A DNA stretch of 64,000 nt, from the NCBI RefSeq assembly GCF_017562075.2, contig NC_054083.1, positions 37,803,255-37,867,254 on the forward strand. Direction: 5' to 3'. The notes beneath the pieces were generated by a model. It saw only the letters and a program-made list of their open reading frames with translations. It had not been told where the DNA came from and searched no databases. The DNA is from Anopheles merus (taxonomy: Eukaryota; Arthropoda; Insecta; Diptera; Culicidae). Made by a program: the position numbers and the translations under genes. The number at the start of each line of letters is the position of its first letter. The stretch's first letter is position 1. This document shows, in pieces, positions 25,256 through 36,005 of the stretch.

Positions 25256-25525
25256 TGTTGTAGATGGGGCGGCACCGTAATTAAATCAATTGTACAACCG
25301 AACTGTTTTATCTCTGTCTAAATATATTTGTAGTCCTGTAGTGCTTGTAGTTCGGCTTCTCCTCTTCAAGTGTCGTAGAACGGTAGCGGAAGCGATCGCA
25401 GTGTATATAGAATCTAGCTATTCATACCACGGTGTGTATAGAAGGTAGTTGTTCATACCACGGTGTGTATGGGGAATAGCGTATGACAGCTCCAGTGCTG
25501 CCAGAAGTGTAGCTCAGATATAACA
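25256..25525 (-). repeat. 5' LTR of the Ty3/gypsy element
   Basis: The 270 bp partner of the left LTR, differing by a single base by eye. As the 5' LTR it should carry the promoter; no strong TATA box is obvious in minus orientation. Confidence 0.95.
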
Positions 25526-25530
25526 GTAGT

Positions 25531-26554
25531 AACTAAGTCATTTATCAAAGTATGTATTGTTCTGCGACATTTTAAATAAAATGGGTTAAAGTTAAATTAA
25601 GTTAAGTCTGACTGAAGCAAAATCCATTTCAGCGACAGTTACTCAATTGTGATGACCAGAGGTGATACTCAATATGATTGGTATGACCCAAGGTGGATTA
25701 AAAATATCAGATGGTGGAAAAAGGTCTTTGGGAGGTCGCCATTGTTGAGGGCAGTGTTGCGAACGGTGATAGTCATCGACATAAAATTTTACAAAATGAT
25801 ACTTTTTGAAGCATCGCATTCTAGATCCACGCATTCATCCGACAATCACGGGAAAAAATATCATTTGACACGATGATATTTTTCTGCTACAATCATTTGA
25901 CTTTTTGATTTTGCCGTACCTCAAGTGAATTAGATCTTCATCGAAAATGGGTCCTATTTCGTGTTTTAGCGTGAATTTCTATACTCCTGTAAGAGAACAC
26001 CATTTTCCGGGTTGACTGAGTGAAAATATCAAGTGGTCTAATGACTAAGTATCGATAAATGCACGATAGAGCAGTTCTGGCGTCTCATGAAAAATGTCAA
26101 ATGACATTCATTCTACATGTTTTGCAATCATGTCATCGCAAAAGCATTGATTGTTATTGCACAAATGATTGTCGCTTTTGGAAAGTCGTATAATGGTAAC
26201 CATGAATATCATGATCAAAGTCTATATAATACAGAGGTCGAGTCGTCCAGAACATTTGATCAAAAAGCGTGGGAAAGTTTTGACAGCTGAATGAAAAAGC
26301 TTCAATAGTTTCATCGTAGCATACATTGAGGTTTTAGTTGTTGTGCATGCAGTGGTCTGAATGCATTTTCGGTCATTTTTACATCGTTTGTTCGTAATAT
26401 TGCAATTAAAAAAGTTGACGAATATCAAGAAAAGATAGAATTATGGTACAATTATTGATTATAACAAGATCAGTGCCCAAAATTAGGAGGAACTCATGTG
26501 GAGCTCAAGAGGACCAAAGCTAATAGGTTTGTTTCCTGCTTTTGGTCGTGTTTA
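25531..26554. other. AT-rich spacer, possible old MITE remnants
   Basis: No coding frame is supported. Variants of CAAATGATTGT and AATCATTTGAC occur in both orientations (about 25890 and 26160), suggesting a degraded foldback element, but no clean ends or duplication were found. Confidence 0.35.
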
Positions 26555-27219
26555 CCCAAATAGCCAGCTCGTACTTTATAGCTGATTTAGGGCTGTTTAA
26601 CGAAAAATCGTTCCGATGTCGTACTTTGTGGCTGATTAAGAGATAGACGGTACTTTGCGGAACTATGGAGCTTTTTAATAGCCACATGGTACTCTTTGGA
26701 ACTTTGCGGCTGATTAGCACTATGTGTAGGGTTCATGATAGAACTTTAAGGCTTGTTAAGAGTGTGTATCGAACTTGGTGGAACTTTATAGCTTTTTAAT
26801 GCATGGCATCGGTACAAGGTGGATCTTGTCAAAGTGTCAAAGAGAGACGCCGTCAATCATCTCATTGCTGCTGTACAAGTTAGATAAGTTAATTAAAGAA
26901 GGAATATTGAGTGACGTGATTGTGAATTATCAGTAAATTGTGTAAAATTTTGTGTAATTCATCAATACAAAAGTTTTAAAAATATACATATGTGTTTAAA
27001 CGAAACAAATCTTGTTGTTTATTTAATCGATGACGCTTGCTTGAAAGTAAAACACAAAGAAAAATAATCCCTGGAATCGTGGCATAAGGAAGCTGCTTAG
27101 GCGCTGTTTGAAAGACCCACATAGAACTTTGATGCTGTTTATCTACTGCAAAAGGCGAATTAGAGCAGCGATCTTTTGCGTGCCAAAATGAGCTGCTTAA
27201 GCAATTCTGGCTATTTGGG
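26555..27219. mobile_element. 665 bp TIR element with TA duplication and internal repeats
   Basis: Ends are inverted: CCCAAATAGCCAG at 26555 and, in reverse complement, CCCAAATAGCCAG ending at 27219. TA flanks both (26553-26554 and 27220-27221). The left 270 bp contain about seven imperfect units resembling GTACTTTGTGGCTGATTAAG, spaced about 35-50 bp apart. No coding capacity. Confidence 0.72.
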
Positions 27220-27221
27220 TA

Positions 27222-28700
27222 ACTGATGAATTAGTGAAAAAACTACTCCATGCCACGTACATGAGAAGGAAATGTATAGTTACACTAGGTTTTGTGCAGA
27301 AAAAGCACAATTGACCCTAAAAAGTGTTTGGTTGTGTGGAATTGTTTACAAACTTTTTCATCTAACTGTCAAAAATAAGCTTTCAAAATGGTTTTGACAC
27401 CCGCTTACTGCGAATATCATAAAAAAATGTCGACAATTAACGACACTGGTAAAGTCACGTCATTTTAAAACCGTTCACCATAGGTTTCCGCACACAAAGC
27501 ATAGCAAATAGAACAATTGGAACGCCGACGCACCAATTCACAAATTTGTATCGCGTTGGCCTCATGTATTCACATGTCGTGTTCGGCATGTCATGACGCA
27601 CTTTTATTGACTATCAGCAATGAGCATCAAGCTACCACGGATATGTTCATTGTTTTCGTTGGTAAAAATCTCGTGATACTCATGACATTTTGCAGCACTG
27701 TCTCTGACCACTTATGGGGCCCTTCACGATTCTAGTTAGTTTTTTGTATGGAGTTTGACAGTTGGAGGCTGAAATCATGTAAACACTCAATACAAAACCA
27801 CACAAAAAACTAGCCTGAAATTTTCTAGAGCTAGAATTAGATTCGAGTACCTGCTCGAAAACACGATGTTGTTTACATTTACCCCAAGGTGCATTAAAGA
27901 GATCACGTGGTGGAATCTAGAATCAAAGTGTAAGTGTAGTCCAGGTGGTCTCATAGCATGTTTTATAACCAAATTTTAATATTACTTTTTGACAGGATGG
28001 GTGAAAACTTTTGCTCCAACGAGCTTTCTGGAGGCTTGACGAATTCTCAAAACACTTTTAAAATCTTCATTCAGAAGTAGAAGCGATACAAATCAGCCTT
28101 CTAAATTCATAAACCTTGGGATAAGCCCACCTGCATATTATACCTACTTAGATAGCTGCTCGAAAACTGCTATACAATGCAAACAGCTGACAGGCTGACA
28201 GGAAAATGGAAAAGACTCCTACGCTGGAAAATATATAATATGTAATTGTAAAAAGGGTTCACAAAGAAATAAAGTTCCACAAAGCAACTAAACGCGTCTT
28301 TCCCGCTTGTGCGTCTATCTTCGAATGACGGTTATCTGTCAGTTTATTCACAAGATAATTACAACTATCGCGCAATGACGTTTATAACCTAAACTTAAGC
28401 TAGGTTTATACTTGCATGTTTACATAATCTTTAGCGAATCTCGCTATTTCACGCCACGGACGTGTGGTCTGCGTGCAACAAGTTGGAAACCGCTGTTTAA
28501 GCTCAACGGTATTTTTGAATTGAAAAGGCCTTTTCAACCGGTCTTGCGCTGCCTTGCGGCTCGAAACGTCAAAATTGTCCGCAGCAAAACATAAACAATC
28601 GGTGTAGGCCGCTGCGGCTGTGAAAACACTGCACCCAACCCCACCCGAAACCGGACCGGATCCAACAGAATCTGACCTAACTGCGAAGTGGTTCTAGCCG
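27222..28700. other. Spacer before slv, no gene recognised
   Basis: Moderately AT-rich without gene-like frames. GC content rises from about 28440 towards slv, compatible with its promoter and 5' UTR (28700-29097), but no TATA box or initiator can be assigned confidently. Confidence 0.4.
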
Positions 28701-29097
28701 ACCCAGCCTACCCGTCGTCCCGCACCGTTCACCGGAGACAACGTTGCCCCTTGCCCGGCCGGTAACAAGACACACTGTTCGAGGTCATTATTTTACCAAA
28801 CAAACGCATTTTTCATCAGCTGTGTAGAGTGAAAAAAAAACAACAAACACCTCCAAAAGTACCGTGCAGTGGAAGCAAGAGATAATCTTACCCGCTTATC
28901 AGTCAACCAGCCAAAAAGGCGTTCGATTTGATGCGCCGAAAAGAAAGGTCGTTAAACGGCAGCATCACCCAATCGCTAACCGAAACTCCTCACGAGTAAC
29001 GGAGGTTCGTTACGTAAGCACAACTGCGATCGCCTGCAGTTAGTTTGTTTGTTTTGCTTTACCCTGCTAACAACACTCCTTCCCCGGACACTGGACA

Positions 29098-29932
29098 ATG
29101 GAATCGATCGCGGTTGCACTGCAGCCGTACAAGGATACGGTCGGGTTGACGGCAGCCATCGTAACGGTGGTGCAGTTCTTCAGCGGAGTGTTGTCGCTGA
29201 ACGCAATCCGTCGCCAGGGCAACACGCGCGGCTTCTCCGCCCTGCCCTTCCTGGGCGGTACCGTGTTCTGCCTGCTCAACATCCAGTTCGGCCAAATGCT
29301 GCGGGACGACGGTATGATACGGGTGAACTTTATCGGGCTGGCGCTGAACCTGCTGTACGTGTGCGGCTTCTATCTGTACACCGAGGGGCCGGCAAAAACG
29401 GCCGTCTGGGGCCAGATAGGGCTGGCCGGTGCGCTTACCGCCGGTGTGCTTTCGTACGTGCAGTACGAGGACCCGCAGCTGGTCGAGTTCCGGTTCGGCC
29501 TCATCCTGACCGGGTTGCTGTGGACCTTGGTCGGCATGCCGCTGCTCGGGCTGGTAAGCTTGGGGGGACCATCTTTTAGGGTAACGTAAAAGCACACTCA
29601 CCTGTTACTCTTTTTTTTTTCAGGGTGACATTCTGAAGAAGAAAAGCACCGAAGGGCTTCCATTTCCCATCATTTTTCTCGGCGCGGTCGTGTCCTTCGC
29701 CTGGCTGCTGTACGGTATCATACTGCGCAGCAACTTCCTGGTGGTACGTATCCTGCTGCCCCGCCCTTGCACGCTTGGGTGTGTATGCACGCTCCCTAAC
29801 GATCGTTTTCTAATGTTCAAGGTACAAAATCTGATGGCCCTCGCACTGAGCGCGGTACAGCTTTCGCTGTTCATTATCTTCCCGTCGGGTGCAGCCAAAC
29901 CGCCGCCTACTCCGGCCAAAAAGCGCAACTAA
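29098..29932 (+). CDS. slv: SWEET sugar transporter (MtN3/saliva family)
   Basis: SWEET proteins are plasma-membrane or Golgi facilitators that move glucose and related sugars down their gradient. Three exons join in phase: 29098-29553, 29624-29743 and 29822-29932 (stop TAA 29930-29932), giving 228 residues, the usual animal SWEET length. Two MtN3 triple-helix repeats are visible, with RRQGNTRGFSALPFL near residues 39-53 in the first and KKKSTEGLPFP near 156-166 in the second, the conserved motifs after the first helix of each repeat. Seven membrane segments (3-1-3) fit. The tail is short, proline- and lysine-rich (AAKPPPTPAKKRN). The ATG follows several hundred bases without longer in-frame options. 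Drosophila's single SWEET is called slv; a one-to-one orthologue is likely but inferred. Confidence 0.95.
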
Positions 29933-30138
29933 ACACGAGGCGCGTTGTTAGGGACAGAGAAGCTCTCTCAACTCGCTGAATGTTGGAGAGAGAGAGAGAG
30001 GGAGAGAGTGAGACAAGGAGAAGAAAGGACAATAATTCCATGCTCAAAGTGATTTCTGCAAGACGCGGAGAAACGTTTTATGACAATAATACATTTTGGT
30101 GGTATAAGCTCGAAATTTAATGACAATAAGCTTCCAAT

Positions 30139-30339
30139 CTTCTTCTTCTTCTTCTTTGGCTCAACAACCGATGCCGGTCAAGGCCTGCCAACACACTTGT
30201 GGGGTTGGCTTTCAGTGACTTATTGATTTCCCCCCATAGCAGGATAGTCAGTCCTACATATGGCGGCACGGTCTATTTGGGGCTTGAACCCATGACGGGC
30301 ATGTTGTTAAGTCGTACGAGTTGACGACTGTACCATGAG
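30139..30339 (-). mobile_element. tRNA-derived SINE (SINE200-like), copy 2
   Basis: On the minus strand it has a tRNA-like head, a good B box (GGTTCAAGCCCC), a conserved body and a (GAA)n tail. The perfect 13 bp duplication ATAAGCTTCCAAT flanks it at 30126-30138 and 30340-30352, so this is the younger of the two copies. It sits about 200 bp downstream of slv, possibly in its 3' UTR; AATAAA signals occur only after it (about 30364 and 30526). Confidence 0.9.
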
Positions 30340-30352
30340 ATAAGCTTCCAAT

Positions 30353-32310
30353 ACCGTTAAAAAAAATAAAAATGTTTAAATATATGTACAAACAACGGAA
30401 GAAAACATAAGACATAACGGAAAGACTTTAGGCAAGAAAAATGTCGCTACCATTTTCAATATCCCCTTTTTAAAAGATCGTATGTTACGTGCAACGCTTT
30501 GTTACGCTTCACGCTATTTTTGAAGTTAAATAAAAAAAATCCAACAAAGACTAATTTGTCACACAAATCAATAGCGGCTATGAGGCTATTTTTATTCTTT
30601 GAATGACTATTTTGAAATGTAAATTTCATTATCCGATTAGATAAGACCTACAGAAATGGGTAATCTATGTGTATCGGCACACACACACAGACAACAAGCC
30701 ATAAATAGTAATCCGATAGATGAGTGGTCAAAATGCGAATTATCAGACTCGTGTGTTCGTTTTCCTAGTTTTGATAGTTGTGCTTGAGCGTATGGCTTAT
30801 CTTTTCAGTCTGCAGTTGCTACTGCTGCGTGTAGCGCACGATGACTTAAGGGGTTTCATTTATCGCCGTTGAAGACTGAATCCGTCCAGGGTTCAATTTA
30901 CGTCAAGACTTACTTAGTCGGTAATTCTTTGCAGTGGAGTTATGCAGTTGATGAACTTGTAACGAAAGCACGAGTACATAAGCGCCTCTACACGTTCCTT
31001 TCCACAACTTTTTTATAATTTTCTTTTTGTCTTTTTGCAAGTAAACCTTATTATATTCATTGATTTGATTTGTTTGCATGTTTGTAGTTTTTTACTTAAG
31101 TTTTTTTCAGGAACGGTTCAGCTTTCGCGCTTACACTACCAAAATGAGCATGGCGAGGGGGTTGAAATCTTTTGATATCGAACTTTCAAACGAATGAGCC
31201 GCGAATTTCTGCAAAGAAATATCAAAAGTTTGCTGAGAATAGATCCAAAACACGGTTTGTGTAGTGAAGCTGTAGGTTGTTCTTGTACCTCCAACGCTTA
31301 TCGACGTTCAATCGATAGCGAATCCTAGCCTTTCAAGACACTAGTACAATATTTAATGCTACACGTGTCATCTCTGGTGTCGTGTGTTTGTAAAGAATTG
31401 TTGGTTTGGTAACAATTATAACAATATTCTAAGGAAACATCGTAAATATTCTAAGGAACATATTCTACCAACAAGAGGCTCGAGCCGGATCTAACTTTTT
31501 ACTGATTTGCTATCTTTTCTAGTGGAATTAGTTACCAGGTCTTACCACTATCTTAGATGAAACAACCTACCAAACAATACCTCAACATTTACTAGTTAAG
31601 TTGTGTAGCTTTTAATGTCTGGTCTGGAGCCTCGAAGTCAATATTTGTTTGTATTTGTTTAGACATTAATAAGGATAGATTTGACTCTCCAGGTAGTATC
31701 GTGAGGTGGTCATAGGACTAAAAGACAACCAACAACTTCAATTGTACCATCCTAGTGGCTTAGTTCTTAGTGTGTTATGCAGATGCAGATTGCAGTTAAA
31801 GGTTTTTTTTTATCTAAGTTTAATCATAGTATCAAAACTAATCAAGATCATTGTCCGTTGAAGCTGATTATATTTGGCAGAAGATGTCCAAACGTGTCAT
31901 TACTTCCACGCCAACTACGTTCCGTTGATCGATGAGAAGACTCACGTGGATTACCACCATCGGCTCAACTCAAACGTCACTTGTCCCACACCGCGCACAT
32001 AATGATAGTAATCTTATCAATCATCATTGCACTACCGTAATGGGATCGATTTATGGCATTCTCTTGCGGAATTGAACAACATCATCACCTGTCACAATGG
32101 TCGTAATAAATCGACCGCACCGTAAACCTTCATGGTGGAATTCCCTTCCTGTCCCTTTGCTTTTCCAGGTGTCATCTTGAACTCTTGAAATACTTGAAAG
32201 CAAATTCAACGTTTTCGTTTATACGACAAGGAGTTTAGTTTGCTTATATTCTATTTAGAGCAGTGGATGTTAGCGTCTTTCACTTGCAGAGAGATAGAGA
32301 GCCCCATTTC
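30353..32310. other. Spacer between slv and the PGRP pair
   Basis: AT-rich, with candidate slv polyadenylation signals near 30364 and 30526. No coding frame, TIR or LTR was recognised. Confidence 0.45.
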
Positions 32311-32877
32311 TTACACGTTCGGGTTGAAGCGCGGCCAGGTGCGGATCTCGTTGAAGAACGCATTGCCCGGGCAGGCGGTGGCGACGGCCTGACGATGTCC
32401 AATCAGCCAGTAGTTCGAGGCAATGTGGCCGAGCGACACACCGCAGGTGATCAGGTTACGGGCTGCGGTACGGGCGGCCGCATTCGGGATGACGTTGGTG
32501 AACGTGCCGATCACGCCCATGCCGACCGAGCGATCGTTGTAGCCGGGAGCGTGAGCGCCCTGGCGTCCCCAGCCGCGTCCCTCGTACGCCGCACCGTTCT
32601 CACCGACCAGGAAGTTGTAGCCAATGTCAGCCCAGCCGTTGCCGTCCATGTGGAAGGACTGGATGTTGCGCATCTGCTGCGCGCAGGCCGCATCGGTCGT
32701 GCAGGACGCACCGGCCGTATGGTGCATCACGACCCACGGGGCCGGACGGATCGGCAGCTGGGCGGTGCTGGCGGCACGGGCTCCCCACTGGGCGCGGGTC
32801 ACGATGCGCGGGCACTGGGCCGAAACGCCCGCCAGGCAGATGCTGGCCAGCACCAGAACGGTCGCGAACTTGTTCAT
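32311..32877 (-). CDS. PGRPS2/PGRPS3: Short secreted peptidoglycan recognition protein (amidase type), minus copy
   Basis: Intronless, 188 residues, of the usual short-PGRP length. Residues 1-20 are a signal peptide ending GVSA, so the mature protein starts QCPRIV. The rest is one Amidase_2/PGRP domain: WGAR at 31-34, the zinc-ligand region MHHTAG with His52, Tyr87 in IGYNF, and His161 and Cys169 near the C-terminus (GHRQ and ACPG). All zinc ligands of catalytic PGRPs are present, so cleavage of the muramyl-alanine amide bond is predicted, which would dampen Imd signalling as for Drosophila SC-type PGRPs. Cys59 and Cys65 may form the conserved disulfide. The protein is identical to that of the plus-strand copy at 36006. 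A. gambiae has such a pair called PGRPS2 and PGRPS3; which name belongs to this copy is not resolved. Confidence 0.95.
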   Translation of the reverse strand: MNKFATVLVLASICLAGVSAQCPRIVTRAQWGARAASTAQLPIRPAPWVVMHHTAGASCTTDAACAQQMRNIQSFHMDGNGWADIGYNFLVGENGAAYEGRGWGRQGAHAPGYNDRSVGMGVIGTFTNVIPNAAARTAARNLITCGVSLGHIASNYWLIGHRQAVATACPGNAFFNEIRTWPRFNPNV

Positions 32878-32954
32878 CTTTTTGATGATCTCTTGTCGGT
32901 TACGGTGGCTACTACCAGGGCGAAACTTGATGAAAGTGAACGTGGTGCTGGGGG

Positions 32955-32962
32955 TTTATATA
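32955..32962 (-). promoter_or_regulatory. TATA box of the minus PGRP gene
   Basis: TATATAAA on the minus strand about 80 bp before the start codon at 32877, in line with a compact inducible promoter. The start site should lie near 32930. Confidence 0.6.
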
Positions 32963-33291
32963 CACGCGGCAGCCACGCGGTTCACTGCCTCCTATCCTTG
33001 CTATCTACTATCAGCCAACCCGAATTGTCGATTACTTATCGTAATTGTACGGAAGCTCTGTTCGAGTCCCGTGCCGGCACTAATCACGCATCGCGGGCGC
33101 GTAATCTTTAATACGGGACTTTATCGATATCTTACCGTCCTTCTTACTGTCGGTGGATAGGTAAGATTCTTTTTATTTCGAATAGCGCTCTGACGCAGTG
33201 GAAGTCTTCTTCCCGGGAGGTCTAGTCGTATTGTTAACACCAGAAATAGGCTCAGAAGTTAACTCCACAATGGCAATTAAGGGCACAAGCT

Positions 33292-33301
33292 GGATTTCCC
33301 C
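33292..33301 (-). promoter_or_regulatory. Possible Rel/NF-kB-like site
   Basis: Reads GGGGAAATCC on the minus strand, about 415 bp upstream of the minus PGRP start codon. The 5' half fits a Rel half-site, the 3' half only partly. Short matches occur by chance; confidence is low. Confidence 0.3.
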
Positions 33302-33485
33302 AAAAAATGCGTGTGCGCCGTGTACCTCTTCGAAGCTACGGTAGGGTCTTACTTACTTCGATGCTCTAGAATTCTAATGATATTATTACAGATTGTACAG
33401 AAAATCCCCGATGGTGAGTGCCTACACGATGAATGCATGAGGGTATTGATTTAATTAATTTATAAAACACTTAATTTCAGTTAAG

Positions 33486-33736
33486 TGTACGATAAGATAA
33501 CGGAAGAGGTGTATGAAGTGGCAGACGACACTATGACCAGTTGGGTTCATGTACTAGTTGTAGCGTCATATCAAACATACAATCCATTTCTAGACGAAAC
33601 AACAGTTTGCAGTAACAAGACTGTGTACAGCTACATGTGTTTTGTGAACGGAGACGAGTTTGTTTTAGCTATTCCAAGAGGTATCGCCGGGGGAACAACA
33701 CAACCATCTGCAACAGTACAGTGCAGATACGAGTGA
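33486..33736 (+). CDS. Unidentified possible coding exon between the PGRP genes
   Basis: An open stretch of about 83 codons ending in TGA at 33734-33736. A candidate upstream mini-exon (33392-33412) ends in a donor gtgagtg, a 73 bp intron follows, and an acceptor ttaag at 33485 gives an in-phase join (IPD to VYDKITEE). The product contains TVCSNKTVYSYMCFVNGDEF, with a possible N-glycosylation site (NKT) and cysteines, and ends VQCRYE. I recognise no family. The nearer acceptor tttcag at 33480 would put a stop in frame, which weakens the model. Confidence 0.25.
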
Positions 33737-33739
33737 AAA

Positions 33740-34390
33740 AACAGGGATTTTTGTTGAAAGATTCGAAAAGATTAGGATTACTGTTGGTGTTTATTCATTT
33801 TAGAAGGGGATTTATTCTTCCAAGGCTTTAAAAGGTCAGTAGTGCAGTAAACATTCAAGAGGTTTGATGCTATTGGACATGTAAAATTGTAACATTGTAA
33901 ATTGTGGAGTGACATTGAGTGTTGAGTGATTAAAAATGTGGATAGTGGAGAAACTTCCTTCTTTGAGGGATACAATATCGATGCCCAGTATGCTTGATTG
34001 TACAGACTGCTCCCAAGAACTTGGGCTTGGAAATAGTGGCATATGACAAATCAGGCCAAGTAGACAACGAGGGAATTCGTATCATGACCTCATCTAAACT
34101 ATATGCAATAACTACATGCCTTATTCACCCTTTCCTTCGAGGATACAGCTTGTCGCAGAGATGGCAGGAAGTATTCCGAGAAGTTTCCAAAACAAAATAT
34201 ATACTAGATCTTCACCATTTGGCATATCACGGAGACGATGGCGAAACCAAATAAGATAGCATCGCTAGGGTGACAACTTTATGGGGAATCGACAGGATCG
34301 AAATTCTGGGTACGCTGACCAGGCAATGAGCCTTGATAAGCCATTCCAAGTGAAAGATGTTGTATTTGAATGTGTATTTCTGTTAAAATT
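33740..34390. other. Unresolved spacer inside the PGRP pair
   Basis: An open frame of 86 codons at 33994-34254 (+) includes SLSQRWQEVFREVSKTKY, which has a protein-like composition but no recognised family. It lies beside a retroelement relic and may be part of one. Nothing else is seen. Confidence 0.3.
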
Positions 34391-34560
34391 GTATGTCCCG
34401 AGAACTGCGCCTTCGTCTGCCAATCCATTATCCGGACCTTAATGATGAATGCCTCTCCGCTATCTTGTCAACTCAACTTGGAGGTGGCCTTTGGCCTTTG
34501 GCTTTGGCCGTGTTTCTTCGACTGTCTTTATGAACGGCCTAAAAGAACTTTAAGCGGATT
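34391..34560 (-). mobile_element. Second relic of the RTE-like 3' region
   Basis: The reverse complement matches the relic at 9950-10045, including CATTAAGG, TGGCAGACGAAGGCGC and, further upstream, the segment before it in diverged form. No frame is open across it, and no tail or duplication was found. Confidence 0.6.
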
Positions 34561-35666
34561 TCGTTAGATTTGGACAGTGTCTACGTATCAGAAGCGTATT
34601 TGAGTATTGGTACTATAAAGATTTGACGTAGTTCCAGCTTCGTTCGTCGCGACAGATATTTTGAGATGAGCAATATGCTCTGGATATTGTATTACCGATT
34701 AACAGCCATCACGTTGGACCCGAAACGGGAAAAATCTCGGACATTTTTTAAAGTGCGTTCACCTATTACGTGCGTCACCTTAGCTCTGGGTTTGTAAGTA
34801 ATGGTTGTCCACCGTTCTAATAACGAATTTTGGTGGCAGAGAGAGAGAGACAGAGGGAGTCATCCTACTTCGGGGTGATTTCGGGAAATATTCTCGTTAA
34901 ATCATCCCAGATCTTAACGGGTACATCAACATTATTTATATGAACTAGTAATTTAAAACTATCCTTATTACATGAGGTCTGCAGGTATTTTTAGATGTTG
35001 ATCTTCGTAGCGATGCTGTGACACTATTCCAAAGCATAATCGATCTCGTTTCTGAAATCAGCACTGACAACAGTGCGTATGCGGAATTGCCCACAGTATT
35101 CAATAACTTTAGGTAACATTTAACCTTAGAGATCTTATCCAAAAATCAGATCGCACGCCAAACCGTACAGGCACGTTTGTGATACAAAATTCTTTTTCAA
35201 AACTCATATTTTAAAGCTTATTTTTTGATGATTTGCAATGTTTGATGTTACTGTTACAATGTCTTACAATGTTCTAGAAATCATACTTCTTCACCCAAGT
35301 GTAAAACTTTAGCTTATATGTGTTGAATTAGAATCAAGCGATGAACATCAAGACAGCACACGATGGTTTGAAGTACACAACCCTTGGTGTGATTCAACCC
35401 TCCTCCCCATAAAACTGCATAGCTTCAAATTAAATTTAGCCCGTGTAAAGGCGTAAAAAAGCAAGAACGATAATCTACTTTTGATAGGCAGATGTAACGT
35501 AAACAAACAATAATACGAAGTAGCGCCCATCTAATCGGAGCAAATGGTTTAAATCTGTAACCGATAGCTAGGTGGGTCGATGGATGGCATATTCTAGATT
35601 TTACGCGCCGTAAAACAATATCAGCAAACAAAAATAATGCAAACTGGCCGGTAAAAACACAGCTCG

Positions 35667-35704
35667 TGACGTCACTCAACTGGAGTTGGTACACTTATCT
35701 TATC
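35667..35704 (+). promoter_or_regulatory. CRE palindrome and double GATA site upstream of the plus PGRP gene
   Basis: TGACGTCA lies at 35667-35674 and CTTATCTTATC (two GATA sites in reverse) at 35694-35704, about 300-340 bp before the start codon. GATA factors act with Rel proteins on insect fat-body and gut immune genes. Function is inferred from motif form only. Confidence 0.4.
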
Positions 35705-35937
35705 GAGCACACGACTCTACTACCGCTCCCGGTAGTCCTTGCGGGAGTCCAATCGTACCGTATTGTACTGGTTAACGGCTTAATCTGATCCAGGCGTGTG
35801 TTTATCGTTGCCCAAAATATGCAGCGTGACGTAGGATGGGTCGATTTTCACACGGCACGCTCTTATTTTACGGTACATTCCCGGCAACCAACTCTTCGTC
35901 CAGCTGGTAACTCTCCGATAACGAATAATTGAATGTC

Positions 35938-35944
35938 TATAAAA
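35938..35944 (+). promoter_or_regulatory. TATA box of the plus PGRP gene
   Basis: TATAAAA 62-68 bp before the ATG at 36006. A TCA-type initiator near 35954-35962 would give a 5' UTR of about 45-50 bases. Confidence 0.7.
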
Positions 35945-36005
35945 CGTGCGGATCAGGGTCAGGCAGGACAACATTTCCCGCAAAAACAGCTAGCAGTGTA
36001 CAACG

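Larger units (their letters stand above)
20712..25525 (-). mobile_element. Complete Ty3/gypsy LTR retrotransposon
   Basis: Two 270 bp LTRs (20712-20981 and 25256-25525) bound one long gag-pol ORF on the minus strand. Each LTR runs TG...CA. A perfect 5 bp duplication GTAGT flanks the element (20707-20711 and 25526-25530). I saw a single LTR difference (T versus C near 20732/25276), so the insertion is recent. On the minus strand, the sequence after the 5' LTR, TTGGCGACGAGAAG, is the probable primer-binding site. No env frame is present. The element lies 56 bp after the stop of the spin paralogue, in opposite orientation. Confidence 0.96.

Noticed and set aside
29059..29601. 180-codon frame antisense to slv exon 1
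   Set aside because: Shadow of the SWEET coding exon; no membrane or known-domain features.
32263..33111. 282-codon frame antisense to the minus PGRP gene
   Set aside because: It is a shadow of a GC-rich coding sequence on the opposite strand; the mirrored frame appears over the plus copy as well.
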